Assembly (NCBI GenBank): GCA_045656705.1
Contig: JAZORR010000047.1
Location: forward strand, 8,596-72,595
DNA: 64,000 bases
From: RGIG4576 sp045656705
GTDB taxonomy: Bacteria; Bacteroidota; Bacteroidia; Bacteroidales; Muribaculaceae
Direction: 5' to 3'
Made by a program: the position numbers and the translations under genes. Under the pieces are notes generated by a model. It saw only the letters and a list, made by a program, of their open reading frames with translations. It searched no databases and was not told where the DNA came from. Shown here piece by piece: positions 23,726-33,890 of this stretch. Every line of letters starts with the position of its first letter. Position 1 is the first letter of the stretch.

Positions 23726-25795
23726 ATGACAGATTTCGTTTTACATTCAAAATATAAGCCTACAGGCGACCAGCCCAATGCCATAGAAGAATTGGCAAAC
23801 GGGGTGAATAGCGGAAACCAATTCCAAACATTGCTTGGAGTCACTGGTTCTGGTAAAACATTCACAATGGCAAATGTCATTGCGAGAACCAATCGCCCTA
23901 CCCTTATATTATCACATAACAAAACTCTTGCTGCACAATTATATGCCGAATTTAAATCATTCTTTCCCGAAAATTCGGTACATTATTTTGTGTCTTATTA
24001 CGATTATTATCAACCCGAAGCATATCTACCTTCAACGGATAAATATATCGAAAAAGATTTAGCCATAAATGACGAGATAGAAAGGCTACGCCTTGCCACT
24101 GTGGCAGCTCTTCTTTCAGGTCGAAGAGATATCATTGTAGTGTCATCTGTATCGTGTATATATGGCATGGGGAATCCCGATGATTTCGATAAAAACATTA
24201 TCGAAATAAAATGTGGACAATCTATAGGGAGAGATAGATTTCTTCGCACTCTTGTTGATGCCCTATACTCAAGAAACGAAATCGAACTTGCAAGAGGAAC
24301 ATTCCGTGTGAAAGGCGACACTGTAGACATAGCCTTAGCATATGAAGAAATAAACATTCGCGTTATATTCTGGGGCGATGAGATAGAGTCGATTCAAATT
24401 ATGGACAAAGACACTCAAATGCCAACAGAAAATGTAGACGCATTTAAAATATTCCCAGCAAACATTTTCGTTACAACCAAAGAAGCAGCAGCATTAGCAC
24501 TTGACAAGATAGCTGTAGATCTTGGTACTCAATGTGAAATGTTCAGAAACGAAGGACGCGAAAGCGAAGCAAGCAGACTATATGAGCGAGTTTGTTATGA
24601 CATAGAGATGATACGAGAAGTAGGATATTGTTCTGGCATAGAAAACTATTCTCGATATTTTGATGGAAGAGAACCAGGTATGCGCCCATTCTGCCTATTG
24701 GACTACTTCCCCGAAGATTACCTCACATTCATAGATGAAAGTCATGTAACAGTTCCACAAATTAGAGGTATGTATGGTGGAGATCTATCTCGTAAAACAA
24801 ATCTCGTAAACTATGGTTTCAGATTACAAGCTGCAATAGACAATCGCCCCCTTAAATTTGAGGAATTTGAATCACTAACGAAGCAAACCATCTTCGTTAG
24901 TGCTACTCCTGCTGACTATGAATTAGAAAAATGCGAAGGTGTAGTGACCGAACAAATCATTCGTCCAACAGGCTTGCTCGATCCACAAATTGTGGTAAGA
25001 CCATCAAAAGGACAAATTGACGACCTTGTGGAAGAAATCCAACGACGCATAGAATTCAACGAGCGTACATTGGTTACAACACTTACAAAGCGTATGGCTG
25101 AGGAACTTTCTTCATATCTTGCTAAAATCAATGTAAGATGTGCTTACATCCATTCAGACGTAGAAACAATGGACAGAATTAAGATTCTCGACCAATTAAG
25201 AGGTGGTGACATTGATGTGCTGATTGGTGTAAATCTTCTTCGCGAAGGTCTTGACTTACCCGAAGTATCGTTAGTAGCTATCATTGATGCCGACAAAGAA
25301 GGGTTCTTACGCAATCACCGTTCTCTCACCCAAACCGCAGGTCGTGCTGCTCGCAACTTAAACGGTATGGTGATTATGTACGCTGATAAAATCACCGATT
25401 CAATGCAAAAAACAATTGATGAAACCGAACGCCGACGCACTCTACAATTAAAATACAATGATGAAAACGGTATAGTGCCACAAGCTATCATGAAATCAAG
25501 AAACTTAATTGTAGGCAGCGAAGAAACTACCACAAAGATGACAAGCAGAGGAAAGCTCATAGAAAGAAGCAACATTAATCCTGTAATTCAAAGTTATCTC
25601 GAAAAAGAATACGACAACACTACTGGTATCGCAGCAGATCCCGTAGTGAAATTTATGAGTGTAAACGATAAAAAGAAAGCTATTGAACGACTTCGCGTGC
25701 AAATGATAGAAGCTGCAAAACGAATGGATTTCATAGAAGCCGCTCAATATAGAGATGAATTACTCGCACTCGAACAAACAATTAGCGAAGAATAA
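23726..25795 (+). CDS. uvrB: Excinuclease ABC subunit B
   Basis: A 689-residue UvrB of standard length. It receives damaged DNA from UvrA and loads UvrC for nucleotide excision repair. Walker A GVTGSGKT is at 38-45, the beta-hairpin region reads YYDYYQPEAY, the Walker B box is FIDESH, and helicase motifs GGDIDVLIGVNLLREGLDLPEVS and QTAGRAARN lie in domain 3 (each read here as landmarks). The C-terminal UVR motif (about 645-685) carries the KRMDFIEAAQYRDEL coil that contacts UvrC. It heads a plus-strand run; ygiQ begins three bases after its stop. Confidence 0.98.
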   Translation: MTDFVLHSKYKPTGDQPNAIEELANGVNSGNQFQTLLGVTGSGKTFTMANVIARTNRPTLILSHNKTLAAQLYAEFKSFFPENSVHYFVSYYDYYQPEAYLPSTDKYIEKDLAINDEIERLRLATVAALLSGRRDIIVVSSVSCIYGMGNPDDFDKNIIEIKCGQSIGRDRFLRTLVDALYSRNEIELARGTFRVKGDTVDIALAYEEINIRVIFWGDEIESIQIMDKDTQMPTENVDAFKIFPANIFVTTKEAAALALDKIAVDLGTQCEMFRNEGRESEASRLYERVCYDIEMIREVGYCSGIENYSRYFDGREPGMRPFCLLDYFPEDYLTFIDESHVTVPQIRGMYGGDLSRKTNLVNYGFRLQAAIDNRPLKFEEFESLTKQTIFVSATPADYELEKCEGVVTEQIIRPTGLLDPQIVVRPSKGQIDDLVEEIQRRIEFNERTLVTTLTKRMAEELSSYLAKINVRCAYIHSDVETMDRIKILDQLRGGDIDVLIGVNLLREGLDLPEVSLVAIIDADKEGFLRNHRSLTQTAGRAARNLNGMVIMYADKITDSMQKTIDETERRRTLQLKYNDENGIVPQAIMKSRNLIVGSEETTTKMTSRGKLIERSNINPVIQSYLEKEYDNTTGIAADPVVKFMSVNDKKKAIERLRVQMIEAAKRMDFIEAAQYRDELLALEQTISEE

Positions 25796-25798
25796 TTT

Positions 25799-27739
25799 AT
25801 GCAAGAAAAGAAACAATATATAAACAAACAATGGTTGCCAACCACTAAGAAAGAAATTGAACACTTAGGTTGGGACTATATTGATGTGATACTATTCTCA
25901 GGAGATGCTTACATCGATCATCCATCGATGGGAGCAGCCGTTATAGGACGCGTATTAGAAGCCAATGGATACAGAGTGGCAATTGTCCCTCAACCAAATT
26001 GGCGCGATGACCTTCGAGATTTCACAAAACTCGGAAAGCCTAGATTATTCTTTGGGGTATCAGCCGGTGCAATGGACTCTATGGTAAACCATTACACAGC
26101 AAACAGACGCAAACGAAGCGATGATGCCTACACTCCTAACGGCAAAGCAGGAATGCGTCCTGACTATCCTACGATTGTATACACAAATGCTTTAAAGAAA
26201 CTTTTCCCAAATGTACCAGTAGTGGTGGGTGGCATTGAAGCTTCAATGCGAAGATTAGCTCATTATGACTATTGGCAAAACACACTTAAACCTTCTATTC
26301 TTATTGATAGTAAGGCAGACTTACTTGTGTATGGAATGGGAGAAAAGCCTATTATTGAAATCGCGAATGCACTCAATGAAGGTAAAACTATTCAAGAACT
26401 TAAAGATATCCCACAAACGGCATTATTATGCAACACAAATGAGATACCACAAAATCAAGATAACAATAACGAAATTATATTACACTCATTTGAAGATTGC
26501 AAAAAGGATAAGAAAAAACATGCTGACAATTTCAAGCATATAGAAATAGAATCCAATCGTTGGCAAGGTCGCACCATTTGGCAAAAAACTGGCAATATAG
26601 CAGTAAAAGTAAATAGAACGAATCCCCCTATGACCGAGGCTGAAATAGACGCTTCGTTTGACTTACCATATACACGCCTTCCACATCCAAGATATAATGG
26701 AAAGAGAATTCCAGCCTATGAAATGATTAGACACTCTATAAATCTTCACAGGGGATGTTTCGGTGGATGCTCATTCTGCACAATTTCGGCACATCAAGGA
26801 AAGTTTATAGCGTCAAGAAGCAAACAATCCATAATGAAGGAGGTTAAACAAGTGTGTGCAATGGAAGACTTCAAGGGATATATTTCAGATCTTGGAGGAC
26901 CATCTGCAAATATGTACAAACTTGGTGGTAAAGACTTGGACAAATGCAAAAAATGTACTCGCCCATCGTGCTTACATCCCCACCCTTGTGCAAATCTCAA
27001 TAACAACCATTCATTATTACTTGATATTTATAAAGATGTAGACGCTACACCACAGGTAAAGAAGTCATTTGTGGGTAGTGGAGTGCGATATGACTTATCA
27101 ATGCATAGGATTGATAATGATATGGTGAATAAAATCAATCGCAGATATAATGAGGAGCTCATACGCAATCACGTTTCGGGACGATTAAAAGTGGCACCAG
27201 AGCACACATCAGATAATGTGTTACGCCTTATGCGCAAACCATCATTCAGCCTATTTGAGGAATTCAAACGATTCTTTGACCAAATAAACGAAAAAGAGGG
27301 ACTTAAACAACAACTTATCCCCTATTTCATTTCATCACATCCAGGAAGCACAGAATGTGATATGGCAGAATTGGCAGTAGAAACAAAGAAACTAAATTTC
27401 CATTTGGAACAGGTACAAGATTTCACCCCTACCCCAATGACAATGTCTACCGAAATGTTTTATACAGGTTATAATCCGTATACACTTGAGCCAATTTTTT
27501 CAGCACAGACCAAAGAAGAAAAACTTGCTCAACGAAAATTTTTCTTTTGGTATGACAATGAATACAAACAAGAGATTATTCAGTCATTGCAACGCATAAA
27601 ACGCAACGACCTGATTAACGAACTATATCCAGGTGGTACAGGAAGAAATTTTGTTGCAAACAAAGCAAAACCAAAAGATTATAACACAAAGACAGACAAA
27701 AAGAAATCATTTAAGACAAAAAATAAAAAGAAATATTAA
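25799..27739 (+). CDS. YgiQ family radical SAM protein
   Basis: A 646-residue radical SAM protein of the UPF0313/YgiQ family. An N-terminal cobalamin-binding-like region (about 20-200) is followed by the radical SAM core with a CFGGCSFC cluster motif: Cys320, Cys324 and Cys327, a CX3CX2C spacing that is normal for YgiQ. A second cysteine group, CKKCTRPSCLHPHPC, lies near 385-400. The C-terminal YgiQ domain ends in a lysine-rich tail (last 30 residues). The biochemical reaction of YgiQ is not established. It is nearly fused to uvrB, so the two are almost certainly co-transcribed. Confidence 0.93.
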   Translation: MQEKKQYINKQWLPTTKKEIEHLGWDYIDVILFSGDAYIDHPSMGAAVIGRVLEANGYRVAIVPQPNWRDDLRDFTKLGKPRLFFGVSAGAMDSMVNHYTANRRKRSDDAYTPNGKAGMRPDYPTIVYTNALKKLFPNVPVVVGGIEASMRRLAHYDYWQNTLKPSILIDSKADLLVYGMGEKPIIEIANALNEGKTIQELKDIPQTALLCNTNEIPQNQDNNNEIILHSFEDCKKDKKKHADNFKHIEIESNRWQGRTIWQKTGNIAVKVNRTNPPMTEAEIDASFDLPYTRLPHPRYNGKRIPAYEMIRHSINLHRGCFGGCSFCTISAHQGKFIASRSKQSIMKEVKQVCAMEDFKGYISDLGGPSANMYKLGGKDLDKCKKCTRPSCLHPHPCANLNNNHSLLLDIYKDVDATPQVKKSFVGSGVRYDLSMHRIDNDMVNKINRRYNEELIRNHVSGRLKVAPEHTSDNVLRLMRKPSFSLFEEFKRFFDQINEKEGLKQQLIPYFISSHPGSTECDMAELAVETKKLNFHLEQVQDFTPTPMTMSTEMFYTGYNPYTLEPIFSAQTKEEKLAQRKFFFWYDNEYKQEIIQSLQRIKRNDLINELYPGGTGRNFVANKAKPKDYNTKTDKKKSFKTKNKKKY

Positions 27740-27760
27740 TAATTAAAACAAACATCATTT

Positions 27761-29854
27761 ATGAATCAATTAAAAGTTACAGCTATGGCATCTCTATTAG
27801 CTCTTACCGGACTTGCTTCTTGTGAAAAAGAGGCAGAAGAGATTATCATTGAGCAGCCACAAGTTACAATTGAAAATCGTCATTTCACTCCAGAGGCACT
27901 TATGTCGATGGGGGCAGTAACCGATCCACAAGTATCACCAGATGGAACCAAAGTGCTATATGGTGTAAAGTTTGAAAGTATTGAGCAAAACAAATCTAAT
28001 CGCGAACTATGGGTGGTTGGTGTAGATGGCTCAAACCCTACTCGCATCACAAAAACTGCAAAGGGTGAACAAAATGCAGTATGGATGGATGGAGGCAACA
28101 AAATTGCATTCCTTTATCCTCAAGATGGAAAAATGCAAATTTGGACAATGAATCCAGATGGTACTGACCGCAAAGTGGTTTCCAATGTAGAAAATGGCGT
28201 AGATGGATTCGTTCTATCACCAGATGAAACAAAAGTTGCATTTATTTCACAAATTAAATCTGGAAACGACCCAAAGGAAATCTATCCAGAACACGACAAA
28301 GCAAATGTGCGCATAATCACTGATATGATGTACAAACATTGGGACGAATGGGTAAAGACAATCCCTCACTCATTTGTGGCTGATTTCAATGGCACTGAGG
28401 TAACAAATATTGTGGACATGCTTAAAGACGAACCATACGAAGCACCTATGAAACCATTTGGTGGTGTGGAATCACTTGCTTGGGCTCCTGATGGAAAGAG
28501 TGTGGTATATGTATCACGCAAAAAGACTGGTATGCAAAAAGCTATTTCTACAAATTCAGACCTTTATCAATATAATATAGAAACAGGTGAAACCAAGAAT
28601 CTCACAGAAGGTATGATGGGATATGACACTAATCCTCGATTCTCAAAGAGTGGTCGTTACCTTGCATGGCTATCAATGGAACGCGATGGATATGAAAGTG
28701 ATATGAATCGTATCTTCGTGCTTGATATGGAAAACGGAGAGAAGAAACATCTTACTGCAAACTGGGATTATGCTGTAGACCAAATGGCTTGGTCACCAAA
28801 TGAAAAATCTATTTTCTTCACTGCACCATATCTTGGTTGCGCACCTATGTTTAAGATAGATGTAGAATCATTGGAAATAACAACAATAGCAGATGGCGAA
28901 TATGACTATGCTGCAGTTGCACCAGTAAATGACGATACAATTATCACCCTTCGTCACTCATTACAAGAGCCTAATGAAGTATATGCTGTGACAGCAGGTG
29001 AAGTTAAGAAATTGTCAAATGTAAATGATGCAATGCTTGCGTCGGTTGACAATGTTACAGTAAAGAAGGTGCTTGTACCTACAACTGACGGCAAGAAAAT
29101 GACTACTTGGGTGGTGCTTCCTCCAAATTTTGATGAAACAAAGAAATATCCTGCAATCCTATATTGCCAAGGTGGTCCTCAACAACCAGTCAGTCAATTC
29201 TGGTCATATCGTTGGAATTTACGTTTGATGGCATCACAAGGTTACGTAGTAATTGCTCCAAACCGTCGAGGTTTGCCAGGATTTGGAACTGAATGGAACG
29301 AACAAATCTCAGGCGACTATCCAGGACAAAACATGAAAGACTACTTGGCCGCTGTAGACTATATGAAGAAAGAATCATACATTGATGGAGAACACATCGG
29401 TGCAGTGGGTGCAAGTTATGGAGGTTTCTCTGTATATTGGTTAGCAGGTAACCACGAAGGTCGCTTCAAGGCTCTTATCGCTCACGCAGGTATCTTCAAT
29501 ATGGAAGCACAATATCTTGAAACAGAAGAAATGTGGTTTGCTAATTGGGATATGGGTGGCGCATTCTGGGAAAAGGATAACAAAGTAGCTCAACGCACCT
29601 TTGCTTGCTCACCTCATAAATACGTAAAGAATTGGACAGCACCAATCCTTATCACAGCAGGAGAACTTGATTATCGTATTCTAAGTTCTCAGGCAGAGAT
29701 GGCATTCAATGCTGCTACCCTACTTGGTGTACCATCTAAGATGATTCTATATCCAGACGAAAACCACTGGATTCTTAAGCCACAAAACAGCCTAATATGG
29801 CAAAAAGAATTCTTCGGGTGGCTTGACAAATATTTAAAAGAAGGAGCAAAATAA
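27761..29854 (+). CDS. S9 family prolyl oligopeptidase-type lipoprotein peptidase
   Basis: A 697-residue peptidase with a lipoprotein signal (lipobox LASC, Cys21), a beta-propeller with repeated SPDGTK/APDGKS/SPNEKS blades at about 45-420, and a C-terminal alpha/beta-hydrolase domain. The catalytic triad is visible: Ser552 in GASYGGF, Asp637 in AGELDYR and His669 in DENHW. The family cleaves peptides after proline or small residues in the periplasm; DPP-IV and acylaminoacyl-peptidase types are both possible. It begins 21 bases after ygiQ and ends at a clear terminator. Confidence 0.92.
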   Translation: MNQLKVTAMASLLALTGLASCEKEAEEIIIEQPQVTIENRHFTPEALMSMGAVTDPQVSPDGTKVLYGVKFESIEQNKSNRELWVVGVDGSNPTRITKTAKGEQNAVWMDGGNKIAFLYPQDGKMQIWTMNPDGTDRKVVSNVENGVDGFVLSPDETKVAFISQIKSGNDPKEIYPEHDKANVRIITDMMYKHWDEWVKTIPHSFVADFNGTEVTNIVDMLKDEPYEAPMKPFGGVESLAWAPDGKSVVYVSRKKTGMQKAISTNSDLYQYNIETGETKNLTEGMMGYDTNPRFSKSGRYLAWLSMERDGYESDMNRIFVLDMENGEKKHLTANWDYAVDQMAWSPNEKSIFFTAPYLGCAPMFKIDVESLEITTIADGEYDYAAVAPVNDDTIITLRHSLQEPNEVYAVTAGEVKKLSNVNDAMLASVDNVTVKKVLVPTTDGKKMTTWVVLPPNFDETKKYPAILYCQGGPQQPVSQFWSYRWNLRLMASQGYVVIAPNRRGLPGFGTEWNEQISGDYPGQNMKDYLAAVDYMKKESYIDGEHIGAVGASYGGFSVYWLAGNHEGRFKALIAHAGIFNMEAQYLETEEMWFANWDMGGAFWEKDNKVAQRTFACSPHKYVKNWTAPILITAGELDYRILSSQAEMAFNAATLLGVPSKMILYPDENHWILKPQNSLIWQKEFFGWLDKYLKEGAK

Positions 29855-29855
29855 T

Positions 29856-29905
29856 ATAGATAGGTGTGGGATAAAAACTCTATATCCCATACCTATCTAT
29901 TCTTT
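29856..29905 (+). terminator. Terminator of the uvrB-ygiQ-peptidase run
   Basis: Long stem ATAGATAGGTGTGGGATA / TATCCCATACCTATCTAT with one G-T pair, followed by a short T-rich stretch. Confidence 0.85.
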
Positions 29906-29921
29906 AAAAAGGACTCTCACT

Positions 29922-30755
29922 ATGCTAGAAATCGGAAAAACCAACAATCTTAAAATCACTCATAGAGTAGACTTCGGGTTATACCTTGACGGAGGTGAAG
30001 AATACGGAGAAATATTGTTGCCATTACGCTATGCATCAAAGGATATGAAAGCAGGCGACTTTATTGACGTATTTATCTATAGAGATTCAGAAGATAGACT
30101 TATAGCAACCACGGAAAAACCTTATGCAGAGGTTGGTGAGTTTGCATTTCTCCAAGCCACAGAATCAAATAGCGTTGGAGCTTTTCTTGATTGGGGCCTG
30201 CCTAAAGATCTTCTTGTTCCATTTAGAGAACAAAAGGTGCGAATGAAACCAGGTAGATACTATACCGTATATGTATTTCTTGATGATGAAACACAACGCA
30301 TTGTAGCATCAGCTAAACTTCAAAAATTCTTAGATAACAAGATACCTGACGTAAAAGCTGGTGATGAGGTGAAAGTGCGAATTTATCAAGAAACTGATTT
30401 AGGATTTAAAGTTATTGTAAATGACTTATTCTCTGGATTAATTTATCACAATCAAATATTTTGTGATGTAAATATAGGAGAATTACATTACGCCACAGTC
30501 AGATCGGTGCGTCAAGATGGTAAAATAGACCTTATTTTGGGTAAAAGCCAACGTAATCGCGTAAATGACCTTGCTGAAGATATAATTGATTATCTTCACG
30601 AAAATGGAGGAAAAATGACGCTAAATGATAGTTCTTCACCTGAAGATATTAAAGAGATATTCCAATGTAGTAAAAAAGACTTCAAAAAAGCTATTGGAGC
30701 ACTTTTCAAATCTAAAGAGATCATTATCGAAGAAAATGGCGTAAAATTGGCGTAA
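29922..30755 (+). CDS. S1-type RNA-binding protein, CvfB family
   Basis: A 277-residue protein of the CvfB/YitL family: tandem S1-like OB folds (about 1-60, 70-135 and 145-210) followed by a winged-helix domain at about 215-275. Typical segments are FGLYLDGGEEYGEILLP, VGAFLDWGLPKDLLVPF and the VRQDGKIDL strand before the winged helix. Members bind RNA and affect virulence factors in Staphylococcus; the role in Bacteroidetes is unknown. It follows the preceding terminator closely and has its own downstream terminator. No exact -7 box was found. Confidence 0.88.
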   Translation: MLEIGKTNNLKITHRVDFGLYLDGGEEYGEILLPLRYASKDMKAGDFIDVFIYRDSEDRLIATTEKPYAEVGEFAFLQATESNSVGAFLDWGLPKDLLVPFREQKVRMKPGRYYTVYVFLDDETQRIVASAKLQKFLDNKIPDVKAGDEVKVRIYQETDLGFKVIVNDLFSGLIYHNQIFCDVNIGELHYATVRSVRQDGKIDLILGKSQRNRVNDLAEDIIDYLHENGGKMTLNDSSSPEDIKEIFQCSKKDFKKAIGALFKSKEIIIEENGVKLA

Positions 30756-30777
30756 TTGCTATTAATGTCTTATATCT

Positions 30778-30808
30778 AAAAAGGTCGATTTAACTTTCGA
30801 CCTTTTTT
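30778..30808 (+). terminator. Terminator of the CvfB-like gene
   Basis: Perfect stem AAAAAGGTCGA / TCGACCTTTTT with a short loop and T-run. Confidence 0.9.
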
Positions 30809-30872
30809 ATTGCACCATTATAATGATTTATCAAAATTAAATCATTTAATTTGCATTATAATTATATTTGAT

Positions 30873-31262
30873 ATGGCAAGACATAATATTTTCGGTAAAC
30901 TCGGAGAAGATGCAGCCTCAGATTATCTTATAACAAACGGATATATTATAAGGGAACGAAATTGGAGACTTGAGCATCTTGAAGTAGATATAATTGCAGA
31001 AAAAAATTGCAAAATATTCATCATAGAAGTTAAAACGAGAAAGATGGATGTGTCAACTGCATTTAAAGCAATAGATAACAAAAAACAATCACAACTCATT
31101 AAAGCTGCCAATGCCTATGTAAAAGGTTTGGATCGAGACTATAATGTACAAATAGATGTGATATGTATAGTAGGAGATAACCCCGAAAATTTCAAAATAG
31201 AACACATAGAAGATGCAGTTCGTCCAAGATTACGAACTGCTCGAGGTAAAAGATACCATTAA
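30873..31262 (+). CDS. YraN family protein (UPF0102)
   Basis: A 129-residue restriction-endonuclease-fold protein. The nuclease-like core appears as GEDAASDYL, RNWRLEHLEVDIIAE and the PD-(D/E)XK-type FIIEVKTRK. The open frame extends to 30810, but the first 21 residues are unlike the family and contain a hydrophobic stretch; MARHNIFGKLGEDAA matches the family start. The cellular function of YraN is not known. A TATATTTG box ends only two bases before this ATG, so the transcript may start elsewhere, perhaps from the imperfect TTAATTTG at 30848-30855. Confidence 0.88.
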   Translation: MARHNIFGKLGEDAASDYLITNGYIIRERNWRLEHLEVDIIAEKNCKIFIIEVKTRKMDVSTAFKAIDNKKQSQLIKAANAYVKGLDRDYNVQIDVICIVGDNPENFKIEHIEDAVRPRLRTARGKRYH

Positions 31263-31277
31263 CTATTATATTAAAAC

Positions 31278-31319
31278 ATTTAGCGAGATATACCACTAAA
31301 GATATATCTCGCTAAATTT
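31278..31319. terminator. Bidirectional terminator between yraN and the DUF1015 gene
   Basis: Perfect 15-bp stem ATTTAGCGAGATATA / TATATCTCGCTAAAT, loop of ten, between convergent genes. Confidence 0.82.
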
Positions 31320-31334
31320 ATGTAAATTAAACTA

Positions 31335-32582
31335 CTAATCTTCAAGTTTATGTATAACTAAACCAGAGCGTAATTTAGGTTCAAACCAAGTGGTTTTGGG
31401 TGGCATAATATTACCCGTATCCGCAATATCAATTAATTGCTTCATACTTACTGGATACAATGCTAATGCCAACTTCATCTCACCACTATCAACACGCTTT
31501 TTCAATTCTCCTAACCCACGTATTCCACCAACGAAATCAATTCTCTTATCGGTACGCAAGTCTTGAATATTTAGTATATCGCGTAGAATTAAATCCGATG
31601 AAATGGTTACATCAAGCACCCCAATTGGATCATTATCGTCATAAGTTCCCTCTTTAGCAGTAAGAGAATACCACTCACCATCTAAGTATAGTGAGAAATT
31701 GTGCAATTTATTTGGAGTATAAATATCTTCTCCAATCTTTTCTACAACAAAATGCTCACTTACCTTAGTCAAAAATTCTTCAACAGAGAGCTCATTCAAA
31801 TCCTTTACGACACGATTATAATCAATGATTCTCAAATGAGATGAAGGGAATGCCACTGCAAGGAAGTAGTTATACTCCTCGTCACCTGTGTGATTAGGAT
31901 TTGACAAGGCCTTTTCATGACCAACTAAAGCTGCCGCTGCACTACGATGATGACCATCTGCAATGTACAATGAAGGGATTGCGGCAAACAACTCTGTTAT
32001 GCGTGAAATTGTAGCATCATTATCAATAACCCAGAAATGGTGACCAAAACCATCTTCAGCAATAAAGTCATACTCAGGTGTCTTAGATATGGTCTCTTTA
32101 ATTATTGCTTCAAGTTCATCATTGTCAGGAAAAGCAAAGAAAACAGGTTCAACATTTGCGTTATTGATACGCACATGTTTCATTCTATCTTCTTCTTTAT
32201 CGCGACGAGTAAGTTCATGCTTTTTGATTCTACCTTGCATATAATCTTCAACACACGCAGCAATAACAAAACCATACTGTGTGCGACCATTCATAGTTTG
32301 AGCATAGATATAATAATGCTCCTTCTCATCTTGTACAAGCCACCCGTTTTCTTGGAATGCATTGAAATTTTCAACTGCTTTTGCATATACAATAGGGTCA
32401 TGCTCATCGGTACCAGGAGCAAAATCTATCTCAGGCTTAATTATATGATATAAAGATTTTTCATTTCCTTCGGCCTCCACTCTTGCTTCCTCTGAATTGA
32501 GGACATCATATGGTCTTGATGCCACTTGTGTGACAAATTCCTTTGGAGGACGTACACCTTTAAATGGTTTAACGATAGCCAT
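31335..32582 (-). CDS. DUF1015 family protein
   Basis: A 415-residue protein of normal length for DUF1015. Family landmarks are KPFKGVRPP at the N terminus, PYDVLNSEEAR, SLYHIIKPEID, LYIADGHHRSAAAA in the middle (the strongest family motif, about residue 215) and FVGGIRGLGEL near 350. The GHHR box recalls ParB/SerK-type kinases, which has led to proposals of a serine or nucleotide-related kinase activity; that is not shown here. It starts 11 bases after purA on the same strand, third in a fur-purA-DUF1015 operon. Confidence 0.88.
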   Translation of the reverse strand: MAIVKPFKGVRPPKEFVTQVASRPYDVLNSEEARVEAEGNEKSLYHIIKPEIDFAPGTDEHDPIVYAKAVENFNAFQENGWLVQDEKEHYYIYAQTMNGRTQYGFVIAACVEDYMQGRIKKHELTRRDKEEDRMKHVRINNANVEPVFFAFPDNDELEAIIKETISKTPEYDFIAEDGFGHHFWVIDNDATISRITELFAAIPSLYIADGHHRSAAAALVGHEKALSNPNHTGDEEYNYFLAVAFPSSHLRIIDYNRVVKDLNELSVEEFLTKVSEHFVVEKIGEDIYTPNKLHNFSLYLDGEWYSLTAKEGTYDDNDPIGVLDVTISSDLILRDILNIQDLRTDKRIDFVGGIRGLGELKKRVDSGEMKLALALYPVSMKQLIDIADTGNIMPPKTTWFEPKLRSGLVIHKLED

Positions 32583-32593
32583 ATAACGATAGT

Positions 32594-33865
32594 TTACTTT
32601 TTACGAATGATAGTTTGCTCTCTATCTGGACCTACAGAAACTATAGTAATAGGTACATTCAATTCATTTTCAAGATACTTGATGTAATCAGAGAATTCTT
32701 GTGGGAATTCATCTTCACTCTTAAACTTAGTCATATCAGTCTTCCAACCTGGCATTGAAGTATAAACTGGCTCAATACCTTCTTCAATTGAATATGGGAA
32801 ATCTTTAGTTTCTACACCATTTACCTTATAAGAGTTACATACTTTAATTTCTTCAAAATCGTCAAGCACATCACTCTTCATCATAATAAGTTGCGTAACA
32901 CCATTAAGCATAATTGTATATCTGAGTGCTACCAAATCAATCCAACCACAACGACGTTCACGACCAGTAACCGCACCATATTCGTGACCAATATCGCGAA
33001 TCTTAGCACCTGTTTCATTGAACAATTCAGTTGGGAACGGGCCACTACCTACACGTGTACAATATGCCTTGAAGATACCAAAAACTTCACCAATCTTATT
33101 AGGAGCTACACCAAGACCAGCACAAGCACCTGCACACACAGTATTAGAAGATGTAACAAAAGGATATGAACCAAAGTCAACGTCGAGCAAACTACCTTGA
33201 GCACCTTCACAAAGAACAGACTTTCCTTCGGCAAGATTCTTATTAATTACAAATTCACTATCAATCAAGTCAAAACCCTTGATATATTCAATTGCTTCAA
33301 ACCATTGTTTTTCTAATTCATCAACATTTGGTTCGGTACCAGTTACCGCTTTCAAAAGTCGCAAATGGCGACTCTTAGCTGCATTATATTTACCTTCAAA
33401 TGTAGAAGCAAGGCTTTCTCCAAGTCTTAAACCATCTCTACTCACCTTATCGGTGTAGGTAGGACCAATACCTTTGCCTGTAGTACCAATCTTAGCTTCA
33501 CCCTTTAGAGTTTCATAGGCTGCGTCAAGAAGTCTATGCGTAGGTAGGATTAAATGTACCTTCTTTGAAATCTTAAGAACTTTTTTGATATCAATGCCAC
33601 TTTTTTCCAAATCTACAGCTTCACCCATAAATAGAATTGGATCTAATACGACACCATTACCAATAATATTTAACTGTCCGTGTTGAAAAATACCAGAAGG
33701 AATTGAGCGCAACACATATTTCTTGCCTTCAAACTCTAAAGTGTGTCCAGCATTTGGTCCACCTTGGAAACGAGCAACAATATCATACTGAGGAGTAAGC
33801 ACGTCAACGACCTTACCTTTACCCTCGTCACCCCATTGTAATCCTAAAAGAACATCTACTTTCAT
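32594..33865 (-). CDS. purA: Adenylosuccinate synthase
   Basis: A 423-residue enzyme that condenses IMP with aspartate using GTP, the first committed step to AMP. The start MKVDVLLGLQWGDEGKGK carries the GDEGKGK P-loop, followed by QGGPNAGHT, the GTTGKGIGPTY substrate loop, CEGAQGSLLDVDFGSYPFVTSS and VTGRERRCGW. Length is standard. It is the middle gene of a minus-strand operon after fur (25-base gap). Confidence 0.98.
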   Translation of the reverse strand: MKVDVLLGLQWGDEGKGKVVDVLTPQYDIVARFQGGPNAGHTLEFEGKKYVLRSIPSGIFQHGQLNIIGNGVVLDPILFMGEAVDLEKSGIDIKKVLKISKKVHLILPTHRLLDAAYETLKGEAKIGTTGKGIGPTYTDKVSRDGLRLGESLASTFEGKYNAAKSRHLRLLKAVTGTEPNVDELEKQWFEAIEYIKGFDLIDSEFVINKNLAEGKSVLCEGAQGSLLDVDFGSYPFVTSSNTVCAGACAGLGVAPNKIGEVFGIFKAYCTRVGSGPFPTELFNETGAKIRDIGHEYGAVTGRERRCGWIDLVALRYTIMLNGVTQLIMMKSDVLDDFEEIKVCNSYKVNGVETKDFPYSIEEGIEPVYTSMPGWKTDMTKFKSEDEFPQEFSDYIKYLENELNVPITIVSVGPDREQTIIRKK

Positions 33866-33890
33866 AATCTAATGATAGTTGTTTGTTATA

